From Clostridium sp. N3C (GTDB taxonomy: Bacteria; Bacillota; Clostridia; Clostridiales; Clostridiaceae), in contig NZ_FMJL01000009.1 in the NCBI RefSeq assembly GCF_900095445.1, positions 1 to 39,696 on the forward strand: a stretch of DNA of 39,696 bases, read 5' to 3'. The position numbers and the translations under genes were made by a program. The notes below the pieces were generated by a model. That model saw only the letters and a program-made list of their open reading frames with translations, was not told the origin of the DNA and did not search any database. How positions within the stretch are numbered: position 1 is the first letter of the stretch; every line of letters begins with the position of its first letter. This document shows positions 14,287 to 22,916 of this stretch, one piece after another.

Positions 14287-15429
14287 ATGTCTATTTCATT
14301 TTTAGATACAATAAAGGAAATATTGGCCCAGTCAGGTTTTGCTGCCTTAACTTTTCAGCAGTTTATAATGATATGTATAGCCTGTGGACTAATATATCTT
14401 GCTATAAAAAAAGGCTTTGAACCTCTTTTGCTTTTACCTATAGCCTTTGGCATGCTTTTAGTTAATTTACCTTTAGCTGGACTAATGGACGGGCCATTAG
14501 GTAATCAACCGGGAGGATTACTTTACTACTTATATCAAGGTGTTAAATTAGGAATTTATCCTTCTTTAATATTCCTTGGCATAGGTACTATGACGGATTT
14601 TGGACCACTAATAGCTAGACCATCAAGCTTGTTTTTAGGTGCCGCAGCACAGCTAGGAATAGCAGTTGCATTTGTAGTTGCAATAGCTCTAGGCTTTTCT
14701 CCTCAAGAGGCTTCTTCTATCGGTATAATTGGAGGCGCTGACGGACCTACAGCTATATTCTTAACTACAAGACTGGCACCGGATCTACTACCAGCAATTG
14801 CTGTAGCAGCTTACTCATATATGGCATTAATTCCTCTAATACAACCACCTATAATGAGGCTTTTAACTACTAAAAAGGAAAGAGAAACTAAGATGGAACA
14901 GCTTAGAGAAGTATCCAAGCTAGAAAAGATAGTGTTTCCTATAATTGTAACAATTATTTCTATTTTATTACTTCCATCTGTAGCTCCTCTTATAGGTATG
15001 TTGATGTTGGGTAACTTATTTAGAGAATCCGGTGTAGTTGAAAGACTTTCAACTACTGCTCAAAATGCCTTAATGAATATAGTTACTATATTTTTAGGAA
15101 CTACCGTTGGAGCTACTGCATCAGCAGAAAATTTCTTGAGACCTGAAACTTTAAAGATCATAGCTTTAGGACTTATGGCCTTTGCCTTTAGTACAGTAGG
15201 AGGAGTACTACTTGGAAAACTTATGTACCGTTTATCCGGTGGAAAGATAAATCCTCTTATTGGTTCTGCGGGAGTATCGGCGGTTCCTATGGCCGCTAGA
15301 GTTTCCCAAGTAGAAGGTAAGAAAGCCAACCCTAATAACTACCTTCTAATGCATGCTATGGGACCAAATGTGGCTGGAGTTATTGGTTCAGCAGTGGCAG
15401 CAGGGGTATTGCTAGCTATGTTTGGCTGA
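14287..15429 (+). CDS. oadB: Sodium-pumping decarboxylase beta subunit
   Basis: A 380-residue integral membrane protein with about nine to ten hydrophobic segments. It decarboxylates carboxybiotin and exports Na+. The signature GGADGPTAIF at 149-158 holds D152, corresponding to the essential Asp of region III in the Klebsiella enzyme. Further conserved blocks are QPPIMRLLTTKKER, LGNLFRESGV and GSAGVSAVPMAARV. It is last in the operon and followed by a terminator. A 96-nt gap before it contains no gene. AGAAAGGAGAAA gives a good RBS. Confidence 0.93.
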   Translation: MSISFLDTIKEILAQSGFAALTFQQFIMICIACGLIYLAIKKGFEPLLLLPIAFGMLLVNLPLAGLMDGPLGNQPGGLLYYLYQGVKLGIYPSLIFLGIGTMTDFGPLIARPSSLFLGAAAQLGIAVAFVVAIALGFSPQEASSIGIIGGADGPTAIFLTTRLAPDLLPAIAVAAYSYMALIPLIQPPIMRLLTTKKERETKMEQLREVSKLEKIVFPIIVTIISILLLPSVAPLIGMLMLGNLFRESGVVERLSTTAQNALMNIVTIFLGTTVGATASAENFLRPETLKIIALGLMAFAFSTVGGVLLGKLMYRLSGGKINPLIGSAGVSAVPMAARVSQVEGKKANPNNYLLMHAMGPNVAGVIGSAVAAGVLLAMFG

Positions 15430-15484
15430 TGGACAATTAGTATAAAGCAATAAAGTGTGTAGATAAATTACTTAAGTAATAAAT

Positions 15485-15513
15485 AGGTTGCCCTTATGGG
15501 TAGCCTTTTTATT
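15485..15513 (+). terminator. Terminator of oad operon
   Basis: AGGTTGCCC (15485-15493) pairs with GGGTAGCCT (15498-15506) with two G-U pairs over a TTAT loop, followed by TTTTTATTTT. Confidence 0.82.
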
Positions 15514-15686
15514 TTAAATAAAAAGCAAAATTAAAAAGCACTTGAAGATAAGAGAATAATGTAATATTATAAAAGAAAGTAATTTATCAAATTTTTAAAA
15601 AATTCCGTCTTTAAAGGACAAATTTATAAAAATGTACGCGAATTTTTGCAAAAGTTCTATGTATGATATTAAGGGGGGCCAATTAA

Positions 15687-16769
15687 ATGAAAAGAGTTTA
15701 TAATTTTTCTGCAGGACCAGCGGTATTACCAGAGGAGGTTCTCAGAGAAGCAGCAGAGGAAATGCTAGATTACAACGGAACAGGTATGTCTGTAATGGAA
15801 ATGAGCCATCGTTCCAAGGCTTTTGAAGAAATTATCCAAAATGCTGAGAAGGATTTAAGGGAATTAATGAATATTCCTAACAACTATAAGGTATTGTTTT
15901 TGCAAGGCGGAGCTTCTCAACAATTTGCTATGGTTCCAATGAATCTTATGAAGAACAAGGTAGCAGATTATATTGTAACTGGACAATGGGCTAAGAAAGC
16001 AGCCAATGAAGCAAAGATATACGGAAAGGTTAATATAATAGCTTCTTCAGAGGATAAGACTTATTCCTATATTCCAGATTTAAAGGACATAAAAATATCA
16101 GAGGATGCGGACTATGTTTATATCTGCCATAATAATACTATCTATGGAACCAAGTATAATGAGCTTCCAGATGTAGGGGACAAGATTCTAGTAGCAGATA
16201 TGTCCTCAGATATATTATCTGAACCAGTAGATGTAACTAAGTATGGTTTAATATTTGCTGGTGCTCAGAAAAACATAGGACCAGCAGGAGTGGTTATAGT
16301 AATAATTCGTGAAGATTTAATTACAGAGGACGTATTACCAGGAACTCCAACCATGTTAAAATATAAAACTCATGCAGATAATGACTCCTTATACAATACA
16401 CCGCCGGCTTATGGAATTTATATTTGTGGCAAGGTATTTAAATGGATTAAGCAAAAGGGCGGCCTAGAAGCAATGAAAAAATTAAACGAAGAAAAGGCAG
16501 CTATATTGTATGATTACCTTGATTCTAGCAGCCTATTTAAGGGTACTGTTGTTAAGAAAGATCGTTCTTTAATGAATGTACCTTTTGTAACTGGTTCAGA
16601 GGAGCTAGATGCTAAGTTTGTAAAAGAAGCTAAGGCAGCAGGCTTTGAAAATATTAAGGGCCATAGAACTGTAGGTGGAATGAGAGCAAGCATATACAAT
16701 GCTATGCCAATAGAAGGCGTTAAGGCTTTAGTAGAATTTATGAAAAAGTTCGAAGCTGAAAATAAATAA
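15687..16769 (+). CDS. serC: Phosphoserine aminotransferase
   Basis: A 360-residue class V PLP aminotransferase converting 3-phosphohydroxypyruvate to phosphoserine with glutamate. The N-terminal YNFSAGPAVLP, the LQGGASQQF loop, TGQWAKKA and GAQKNIGPAG (PLP lysine K195) are diagnostic, and the length is normal. AAGGGGGGCC lies upstream. serA is not in the window, and the upstream 170 nt show neither a T-box nor a clear promoter. It is monocistronic. Confidence 0.96.
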   Translation: MKRVYNFSAGPAVLPEEVLREAAEEMLDYNGTGMSVMEMSHRSKAFEEIIQNAEKDLRELMNIPNNYKVLFLQGGASQQFAMVPMNLMKNKVADYIVTGQWAKKAANEAKIYGKVNIIASSEDKTYSYIPDLKDIKISEDADYVYICHNNTIYGTKYNELPDVGDKILVADMSSDILSEPVDVTKYGLIFAGAQKNIGPAGVVIVIIREDLITEDVLPGTPTMLKYKTHADNDSLYNTPPAYGIYICGKVFKWIKQKGGLEAMKKLNEEKAAILYDYLDSSSLFKGTVVKKDRSLMNVPFVTGSEELDAKFVKEAKAAGFENIKGHRTVGGMRASIYNAMPIEGVKALVEFMKKFEAENK

Positions 16770-16783
16770 TAGATAAAATATAA

Positions 16784-16826
16784 GGGCAAAGGTTTATGAA
16801 GATAATACTTTCATAAACCTTTGCCC
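16784..16826. terminator. Bidirectional terminator between serC and GT39 gene
   Basis: Perfect 17-bp stem GGGCAAAGGTTTATGAA / TTCATAAACCTTTGCCC with a 9-nt loop, lying between convergent genes. Confidence 0.82.
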
Positions 16827-16883
16827 TCTTATTTATAATATTATTATTTGGAATTAAAAGTGAACTTATGGCTTCTTTGATTA

Positions 16884-18404
16884 TTATTTAGCTAACAAGT
16901 AATATCCATTTTTTGATAGTACAATTTTAAGCTTATATTCTTCAATATATTGATGGCTTTTTTCACTATCACGGATAAAAAGTAATGAATCTTTAGAGGA
17001 GTTTTTTAAAAATGCCTTTAATCCTCCTTGGCAAGGGATAAAGTCGCCGTAAAGTTCCGCTGAAAGCAGATGTCCTTGTTCCCAAGAACCTTTTTCTGCA
17101 TAACTACCAGCAGCGGTGTAAAGTTTGTAACCCCTATATGGGGAAACTTGTCCTATTTCTCTTAAAGCAAATTGAACTTCGTTAACTTTAAAGTTACTTA
17201 TGGAATATATTACAAAAACCTCATAGCATATTAATACAATTACCATGGCTGTAGCAAATAATTTTTTCAATCCAGATTTAACTTGAGAGTTTTTTAATAC
17301 TGCTGAAAAGGTAGCACCACCAATTATAGCTAGGGGTGGGTATACGGGAAGTATGTACCATTCTATTTTTGTGCTTGCCATACTGTAAAGTACAATTGGA
17401 GCTAAAAACCAAGTTATAACTCCTAATCTGTAGGCTCTTTTGTTTTTATCCAAAGATTTAAAAGTAGAAGGTTTTAAGAATATTATTGCTACTATTAATA
17501 GTAGGTGCCAGTAAAAATAATTTCTTGCTACAGCAATAACATAGTAAAGGGGACCTCCAATATGTCCTTCAATGGCTACGGCGGATCTTTTTAAAAGGTC
17601 GTATCCGATCATTCCTTTGAAAAACGTAATTCCATCCCTTGAGTATCTCACTATAGCCCATATAAGAATTGGTAAAAGAAAAGACAGTGCGGCTAGCAGC
17701 CATTGCTTTAGCTTCATCCTTTTAAACTGACCACTATATAAAAGGTAAAGTGTTATGGTAGCACAAACAGGGAATACGTGCCAGCTCTTTGTAAGAAAAG
17801 CTAGGGCAGAGAAGAAGCAACCTAGATATAAATACTTATAGCCCTTGTCCGTTAATAAAGTGCAAATAATAGCAGCACTATAGAATAAAATATAAAGGGC
17901 ATCTGCTTCTCCTCCACGGGAGCAATGTGAAAGAATAGGTTGAGTAAAAGTTGCCAGCATAGCTGCAGTTATTATAGCAGCTGTTTTTCCATGGTTGCGT
18001 CTTGTAAAGGATGTTACTATTGCTACGGTTATGACTGCGCTTACAATTGAAAAAAACCTTAAACCTAAAGTATTAAAACCAAATAACTTATAGCCTAGGA
18101 TAATAAACCAAAAGCTTATAGGTGGCTTCAAATTCCAGTAGTCTTTTTTATAAGCGTAGGTGTTTATAATGTAATCCCCGTTTTTTATCATTTCATAAGC
18201 ACTAGTTCCATGTCTTGCTTCATCAAAATCGATATTAGGAATATCTATCCTATAAAATAAATTAACTAAAAGCATGATGAATACTAAAGCAAGAAGTAGA
18301 TAATAATACTTTTCAATAAAATGAATTAACTTACTAGTACTAGTATTAGTATTAATATTAGTGCTAGTACTAATATTGATGTTGGTTTCTTTTGAATTAA
18401 TCAT
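16884..18404 (-). CDS. GT39/ArnT-like membrane glycosyltransferase
   Basis: A 506-residue polytopic protein, about eleven to twelve membrane helices between residues 33 and 400, then a soluble C-terminal domain of about 100 residues. The first extracellular loop has NIDFDEARHG; D61-E62 is the acidic pair used by PMT/ArnT-type enzymes, which transfer sugar from a polyprenyl-phosphate donor. The acceptor is unknown. The N-terminal tail (residues 8-25) is a run of alternating Asn/Ser/Thr/Ile dipeptides from a hexanucleotide-like repeat. The ATG at 18404 follows GAGGGAGAATTAAT. A decayed second copy of its 3' end lies just beside it. Confidence 0.86.
   Translation of the reverse strand: MINSKETNINISTSTNINTNTSTSKLIHFIEKYYYLLLALVFIMLLVNLFYRIDIPNIDFDEARHGTSAYEMIKNGDYIINTYAYKKDYWNLKPPISFWFIILGYKLFGFNTLGLRFFSIVSAVITVAIVTSFTRRNHGKTAAIITAAMLATFTQPILSHCSRGGEADALYILFYSAAIICTLLTDKGYKYLYLGCFFSALAFLTKSWHVFPVCATITLYLLYSGQFKRMKLKQWLLAALSFLLPILIWAIVRYSRDGITFFKGMIGYDLLKRSAVAIEGHIGGPLYYVIAVARNYFYWHLLLIVAIIFLKPSTFKSLDKNKRAYRLGVITWFLAPIVLYSMASTKIEWYILPVYPPLAIIGGATFSAVLKNSQVKSGLKKLFATAMVIVLICYEVFVIYSISNFKVNEVQFALREIGQVSPYRGYKLYTAAGSYAEKGSWEQGHLLSAELYGDFIPCQGGLKAFLKNSSKDSLLFIRDSEKSHQYIEEYKLKIVLSKNGYYLLAK
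18331..18387 (-). repeat. Hexanucleotide-like repeat in GT39 5' end
   Basis: Nine imperfect six-base units of the types TAGTAC, TAGTAT, TAATAT. They encode alternating N/S-I/T dipeptides at the N-terminus of the glycosyltransferase. Length change by whole units would keep the frame. Confidence 0.7.
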
Positions 18405-18544
18405 ATTAATTCTCCCTCTCATAATTATTGCTAAATTTTCTCAAGGGCTATTTTACCATACTATTATTTTTTATACTAGATATAAATAAATTTACATAGT
18501 AATTATATAATGGTGGCCTTGTAAGTCTCTTTGTGGATATAATA

Positions 18545-18695
18545 TTATTTTCTAGCTAACAAATAAAAACCATTTTTATATACTGCAATATTTAGCTTAT
18601 ATTCTTCAATGTATTGATGACTTTTTTATTATCAAGTACAAAAATTAATGATTCCTTAGATGGATCCTTTAAATCAGGTAAAGATCCAGTGTAAC
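18545..18695 (-). pseudogene. 3'-end remnant of a second GT39 glycosyltransferase
   Basis: The minus strand here closely matches the last roughly 45 codons of the neighbouring GT39 gene. Before a frame break it reads PSKESLIFVLD, against SSKDSLLFIRD in the intact copy. After it reads SHQYIEEYKLNIAVYKNGFY and LLARK, against SHQYIEEYKLKIVLSKNGYY and LLAK. One A is missing from the run encoding the lysines, so the two parts are out of frame. The rest of the gene is absent, and the remnant begins next to a hairpin. It is best explained as what is left of a tandem duplicate or lost paralogue. Confidence 0.82.
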
Positions 18696-18698
18696 ACT

Positions 18699-18740
18699 AG
18701 AAAACTTTATCTTGCTATTTTGTAAGATAAAGTTTTCTTT
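18699..18740 (+). terminator. Hairpin before first ABC pair
   Basis: Perfect 15-bp stem AGAAAACTTTATCTT / AAGATAAAGTTTTCT around GCTATTTTGT, followed by TTCTGT. A near copy with the same loop precedes the second ABC pair. Confidence 0.65.
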
Positions 18741-18786
18741 CTGTAAGTTAACTGTTATGGAGTGTTAGAGCTTTAGATTGTATAAT
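18741..18786 (+). promoter_or_regulatory. Putative activator-dependent promoter of first ABC pair
   Basis: TGTAAGTTAACTGTTATGG then AGTG at 18742-18764, a 16-nt spacer, and TATAAT at 18781-18786. There is no usable -35. The same block and the same 16-nt spacing occur at 22108-22152 before the second pair, while the spacer sequence has changed. This fits a binding site for the response regulator encoded downstream. Confidence 0.62.
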
Positions 18787-18845
18787 TAAGCCATAGTTAG
18801 CAAGAATTGATGGGGAAAATCAAAAAATATAGAAGGAGAAAAAGC

Positions 18846-19532
18846 ATGGAAATATTGAGAGTTGAAGGGTTATCAAAGATTTATGGTAAAGGTGAAAATA
18901 GGGTAATAGCCTTAAACAATGTAAACTTATCTGTAAATAAGGGAGAGTTTGTGGCCATAGTGGGAGCCTCAGGTTCCGGCAAAAGTACCCTTTTACATTT
19001 GTTAGGGGGCTTAGATAGGCCTACTGCTGGTAAGGTCATCATTGATGGTGAAAGCATCTATGATTACAAGGAAGAAAAGCTGGCTATCTTTAGGAGAAGA
19101 AAAGTGGGATTCGTTTTTCAGTTCTTTAATCTGATACCAGTTTTGGACGTGGAAGAAAATATTGCTTTGCCAGCCTTATTAGATAATGAGAAGGTAGATG
19201 AAAAGTATCTAGAAGAACTTATTGGAATATTAGGACTTACAGATAGAAAAAGTCACTTGCCTTCAGAGCTTTCAGGAGGTCAGCAGCAAAGAGTATCCAT
19301 TGGAAGAGCCTTGCTAAATAAACCATCAATAGTGCTAGCAGATGAACCTACTGGAAACCTGGATAGTAAAAATTCAAAGGAAGTTGTTGAACTGCTAAAG
19401 TATACATCAAGAAAGTATAATCAGACTTTAATACTTATTACCCATGATGTTAATATAGCTTCTATGGCAGATAGAATAATAACCATTGAAGATGGTGAGA
19501 TAGTATCAGATAAGTACACTAAGAGCAATTAG
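18846..19532 (+). CDS. ABC transporter ATPase, MacB/BceA type (copy 1)
   Basis: A 228-residue ATPase of the LolD/BceA class that drives FtsX-fold permeases. Walker A is GASGSGKST (residues about 37-45), the signature is LSGGQQQRVSIGRAL, and Walker B is IVLADEPTGNLDS, with a switch His in LITHD. The ATG follows AGAAGGAGAAAAAGC; a longer in-frame start at 18807 has no RBS. Copy 2 at 22219 has exactly the same length and is nearly identical. Its permease starts 12 nt downstream. Confidence 0.93.
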   Translation: MEILRVEGLSKIYGKGENRVIALNNVNLSVNKGEFVAIVGASGSGKSTLLHLLGGLDRPTAGKVIIDGESIYDYKEEKLAIFRRRKVGFVFQFFNLIPVLDVEENIALPALLDNEKVDEKYLEELIGILGLTDRKSHLPSELSGGQQQRVSIGRALLNKPSIVLADEPTGNLDSKNSKEVVELLKYTSRKYNQTLILITHDVNIASMADRIITIEDGEIVSDKYTKSN

Positions 19533-19544
19533 GGGGTAAAGGAT

Positions 19545-22052
19545 ATGATAAGTAGTTACAGAAAGCTTACAGGAAGGTATTTAAAAGCAAATAAAAAAAG
19601 AACCATATTAACCTTAATAGGAATAATCTTATCTGTAGCCCTTATTTCAACTATAGGACTTTTTATAAAAGGTGTACAAGTAGCAGAAATAGATGATATA
19701 AAAAATAGTTATGGTTCCTTTCACTTAGCATTTAAAAATGTGGATGAAGACCTTGCTTCAAAAGTAATGAGCAATCCTAAGGTAGCTAGGTTTGGACTTT
19801 ATGGTCAAGGTGAACAAATACAGTTAGAGGATAATATGATTGCACAGGAAGTAACGACTACAGGTAAAGCCTTAGAGCTTCTCCCTTATAAGCTTAAAGA
19901 GGGGAAAATGCCTAAGAATCAAGGAGAAGTTGCCTTGGAAAAATGGGCTTTAGACTATCTTTATAAGGATAAAAAGATAGGAGATAAATTACAGTTTAAT
20001 GGTAAAGAATGTAAGTTAACAGGTATTTTGGAAAACAGTATAAATACCCAATATGATAATATAATTATTTACTTAACAAAGAATGAGAATTTACCTTTAG
20101 ATGGATCTATATTATTGGTGGAGATAAGTTCTAAGACAGATATGAAAAAAGCCTTGGAAGAATTAGAAGCTTTAGGTGATAACGATAATTTTAAAGAAAA
20201 TATACCTTTATTAGCCTTGGAGGTTCCTGAAAGCGGTTACTTAGATGGTATATTTGTTGTATTAGCAATTATAATTTCTATAGTAGTAATTGCAACTGTA
20301 GCGGTAATCTACAATTCTTTCCAGATTAGTGTGGTAGAAAGAATTAAGGAATATGGTTTGTTAAGAGCTGTAGGAACTACACCAAGACAGATTAGAAATT
20401 TAGTATTGAGAGAGGCAACAATATTAGCTATTATAGGTGTGCCAATAGGATTATTCTTTGGTATTGTGGCCTTATGGGCTATTACTGTTGTTTTTAAAAT
20501 AATTGGTGGAAGTGATTTGATAGTAACTAAATTAGTAATAGATCCTTTTGTTATGTTTATTAGTGCCATGGTGGGTTTAATTTCTATATATATTTCAGCT
20601 TTGCTACCTTCTTTGTTTGCAGGAAGAATCTCTCCTTTGGCAGCTATAAGTAGCAGGACAGCTATATCCAAGGAAAAAGTAAAGAGAAGGAAGAATAGAT
20701 TAGTACAAAAAATATTTGGCTTTGAAGGGGCTTTAGCTGCGAAAAACATTAAGAGAAATAGAAAAAGATATAGGATTACTGTATTTTCAATAGTAATAAG
20801 TGTGGTTCTGTTTGTTACCTTTAAATCTTTCATGGATATGACTTTTAACATTGCTGATAAAACAAATGTGTCTATGGATATTCATTTCTGTATAGTTAAT
20901 ACAGATTGGAATGAAAATGAACAAACTATTGATGATAATTTGATTAATAGCATAAAAGAATTAAGTTTTGTTGAAAAAGTATATAAAATTTATGCGGGAT
21001 ACGATTTTGATTTTGATGCATTAATTAGCAAAAAAAGTGAAATTAAAGAAGTTAAAGATATAGAAACTGAGAAAATGGAAAAAGTATATAGGGATCTTAA
21101 TGTAAATAATGATAAAAAGACAGGAGTAGGAGCGTACTTTCATGTATATGATAGCACTTCCTTGGAGGAAGCTAAAAAATATCTTGAAGCTGGTAGTATA
21201 GATTTGGAAAAGCTAGACTCCGGTGAAGGAGTTATATTGATTAACAAAAATAAAATTTACAACACTAAAACTGAAAAGAGCTATGTTGGGCCTATAGCAA
21301 ATCTTAAGGTTGGAGATGAAATAGAAATCCCAGTTAGAGATTATGAAAAGGAAGAAGGGTTGAAATTAGGAGAAGAAAAAGTAAAGAAGGTTAAGATTCT
21401 TGGAATACTTTCTGATAATGTTTTGGAGCTTTCTGGTCCTTCATCCTATTTGAAGCTTGTCACTTCTGAAAATGGAATAAAAAATCTATTTAAAAAAGGA
21501 GAAGTATATCCAAATTTATTAGATATAAAAATTAAAAATGTTAAAGATGAAGAAATGGCAAAAGCTAAATTTGAAGATTTAATAAGTTCCAAACCAACCT
21601 TAAATCTTATAAATGAGATAGATCAAAATAGAAAAGATAAGTCCTCTGTTTTAATGATTGAAATATTAATATATGGTTTTGTTACAGTAGTAGCTCTAAT
21701 AAGCTGTGTTAATATAATAAATACTTTAACTACAAATATTTTATTAAGAAAGAGGGAATTTGCATCACTAAAATCTATTGGATTATCTCAAAAAGGTTTG
21801 AAAAAAATCATAGTTTTAGAAGGGATTTTATATGGAATTGTAGGCTCTATTTTTGGGTCTATTATAGGAACAGTGCTATCATATCTTATGTATAGAGGGT
21901 TTATTGGACTACAAGAATTTAAATGGCCAGTACCATGGAATGCTATAATAATAGCAATAGTAGCTGCACTGCTTATTAGTTATATTGCAGTCTTATCCCC
22001 ACTTTCAAGAATTAAAAAGGAAAACTTAATTGAGGCTATAAGAGAGGAATAA
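19545..22052 (+). CDS. FtsX-family ABC permease, two FtsX modules (copy 1)
   Basis: An 835-residue permease with eight predicted membrane helices in two repeats. TM1 is at about 21-42, an outside domain follows to about 230, and TM2-4 lie near 234-258, 290-316 and 331-360. Then TM5 is at 409-430, a second outside domain of about 270 residues follows, and TM6-8 lie near 702-727, 755-783 and 797-820. The FtsX coupling motif VVERIKEYGLLRAVGTTPRQI follows TM2. Such MacB-fold proteins use ATP to do mechanical work on outside substrates or to resist antimicrobial peptides rather than to carry solutes. The start has GGGGGTAAAGG upstream. Copy 2 has near-identical membrane parts but a quite different second outside domain. 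Confidence 0.88.
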   Translation: MISSYRKLTGRYLKANKKRTILTLIGIILSVALISTIGLFIKGVQVAEIDDIKNSYGSFHLAFKNVDEDLASKVMSNPKVARFGLYGQGEQIQLEDNMIAQEVTTTGKALELLPYKLKEGKMPKNQGEVALEKWALDYLYKDKKIGDKLQFNGKECKLTGILENSINTQYDNIIIYLTKNENLPLDGSILLVEISSKTDMKKALEELEALGDNDNFKENIPLLALEVPESGYLDGIFVVLAIIISIVVIATVAVIYNSFQISVVERIKEYGLLRAVGTTPRQIRNLVLREATILAIIGVPIGLFFGIVALWAITVVFKIIGGSDLIVTKLVIDPFVMFISAMVGLISIYISALLPSLFAGRISPLAAISSRTAISKEKVKRRKNRLVQKIFGFEGALAAKNIKRNRKRYRITVFSIVISVVLFVTFKSFMDMTFNIADKTNVSMDIHFCIVNTDWNENEQTIDDNLINSIKELSFVEKVYKIYAGYDFDFDALISKKSEIKEVKDIETEKMEKVYRDLNVNNDKKTGVGAYFHVYDSTSLEEAKKYLEAGSIDLEKLDSGEGVILINKNKIYNTKTEKSYVGPIANLKVGDEIEIPVRDYEKEEGLKLGEEKVKKVKILGILSDNVLELSGPSSYLKLVTSENGIKNLFKKGEVYPNLLDIKIKNVKDEEMAKAKFEDLISSKPTLNLINEIDQNRKDKSSVLMIEILIYGFVTVVALISCVNIINTLTTNILLRKREFASLKSIGLSQKGLKKIIVLEGILYGIVGSIFGSIIGTVLSYLMYRGFIGLQEFKWPVPWNAIIIAIVAALLISYIAVLSPLSRIKKENLIEAIREE

Positions 22053-22067
22053 CTTTAATAGTGGTAT

Positions 22068-22106
22068 GAAAATCTATCTTACTATTTTGTAAGATAGATT
22101 TTCTTT
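22068..22106 (+). terminator. Hairpin between ABC pairs
   Basis: 13-bp stem GAAAATCTATCTT / AAGATAGATTTTC with loop ACTATTTTGT, followed by TTTTT. It is a diverged copy of the hairpin at 18699, with compensatory changes in the stem. Confidence 0.68.
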
Positions 22107-22152
22107 TTGTAAGCTAACTGATATGGAGTGGCAAAAGTTGTGGAAGTATAAT
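22107..22152 (+). promoter_or_regulatory. Putative activator-dependent promoter of second ABC pair
   Basis: TGTAAGCTAACTGATATGG then AGTG at 22108-22130, a 16-nt spacer, and TATAAT at 22147-22152, with no -35. It shares the block and spacing with the first pair. Confidence 0.62.
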
Positions 22153-22218
22153 AAAGCTGTGGTTGAAAAAACTAATTAAGAAGAAAGAAGAGAGTAAAGT
22201 ACAAAAGGAGAGAAAGAG

Positions 22219-22905
22219 ATGGAGATATTAAAAGTTGAGGGATTATCAAAGATATATGGTAAGGGTGAAAATAAGGTAGATGCTTTAAAGAATATAAACT
22301 TGTCTGTGAATAAAGGAGAGTTTGTGGCCATAGTAGGAGCCTCTGGTTCCGGTAAAAGTACTCTTTTGCATTTGTTAGGAGGTTTAGATAGGCCTACTTC
22401 TGGTAAAGTTATTATCGATGGTGAAAGCATCTATGATTACAAGGAAGAAAAGTTAGCTATCTTTAGAAGAAGGAAAATAGGCTTTATTTTTCAATTTTTT
22501 AATCTCATACCGGTTTTAGATGTTGAAGAAAATATTTCTCTACCAGCCTTATTAGATAATGAAAAGGTAGATGAAAAGTACTTAGATGAGATTATTAAAA
22601 TATTAGGACTTACAGATAGAAAAACTCACCTACCTTCAGAGCTTTCAGGTGGACAGCAGCAAAGAGTATCCATTGGTAGGGCCTTGCTAAATAAACCTTC
22701 TATAATCTTAGCTGATGAACCTACTGGAAACCTAGATAGCAAAAATTCAAAGGAAGTTATTGAACTATTAAAATATACTTCAAGAAAGTATAATCAAACC
22801 CTAATGCTTATTACTCATGATGTTAATATAGCTTCTATGGCAGACAGAATAATAACCATTGAAGATGGACAGATAGTATCAGATAAGTATACTAAGAACA
22901 ACTAG
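22219..22905 (+). CDS. ABC transporter ATPase, MacB/BceA type (copy 2)
   Basis: A 228-residue paralogue of the ATPase at 18846, with the same Walker A, LSGGQQQ signature and Walker B. Only scattered conservative changes separate the two by eye. AAAGGAGAGAAAGAG precedes the ATG. The partner permease starts 11 nt downstream. The near identity suggests that either ATPase could power either permease. Confidence 0.93.
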   Translation: MEILKVEGLSKIYGKGENKVDALKNINLSVNKGEFVAIVGASGSGKSTLLHLLGGLDRPTSGKVIIDGESIYDYKEEKLAIFRRRKIGFIFQFFNLIPVLDVEENISLPALLDNEKVDEKYLDEIIKILGLTDRKTHLPSELSGGQQQRVSIGRALLNKPSIILADEPTGNLDSKNSKEVIELLKYTSRKYNQTLMLITHDVNIASMADRIITIEDGQIVSDKYTKNN

Positions 22906-22916
22906 GGGGGACAGAT

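Noticed and set aside
15513..15686. T-box or serine-responsive leader before serC
   Set aside because: No T-box sequence or competing stem pair can be seen.
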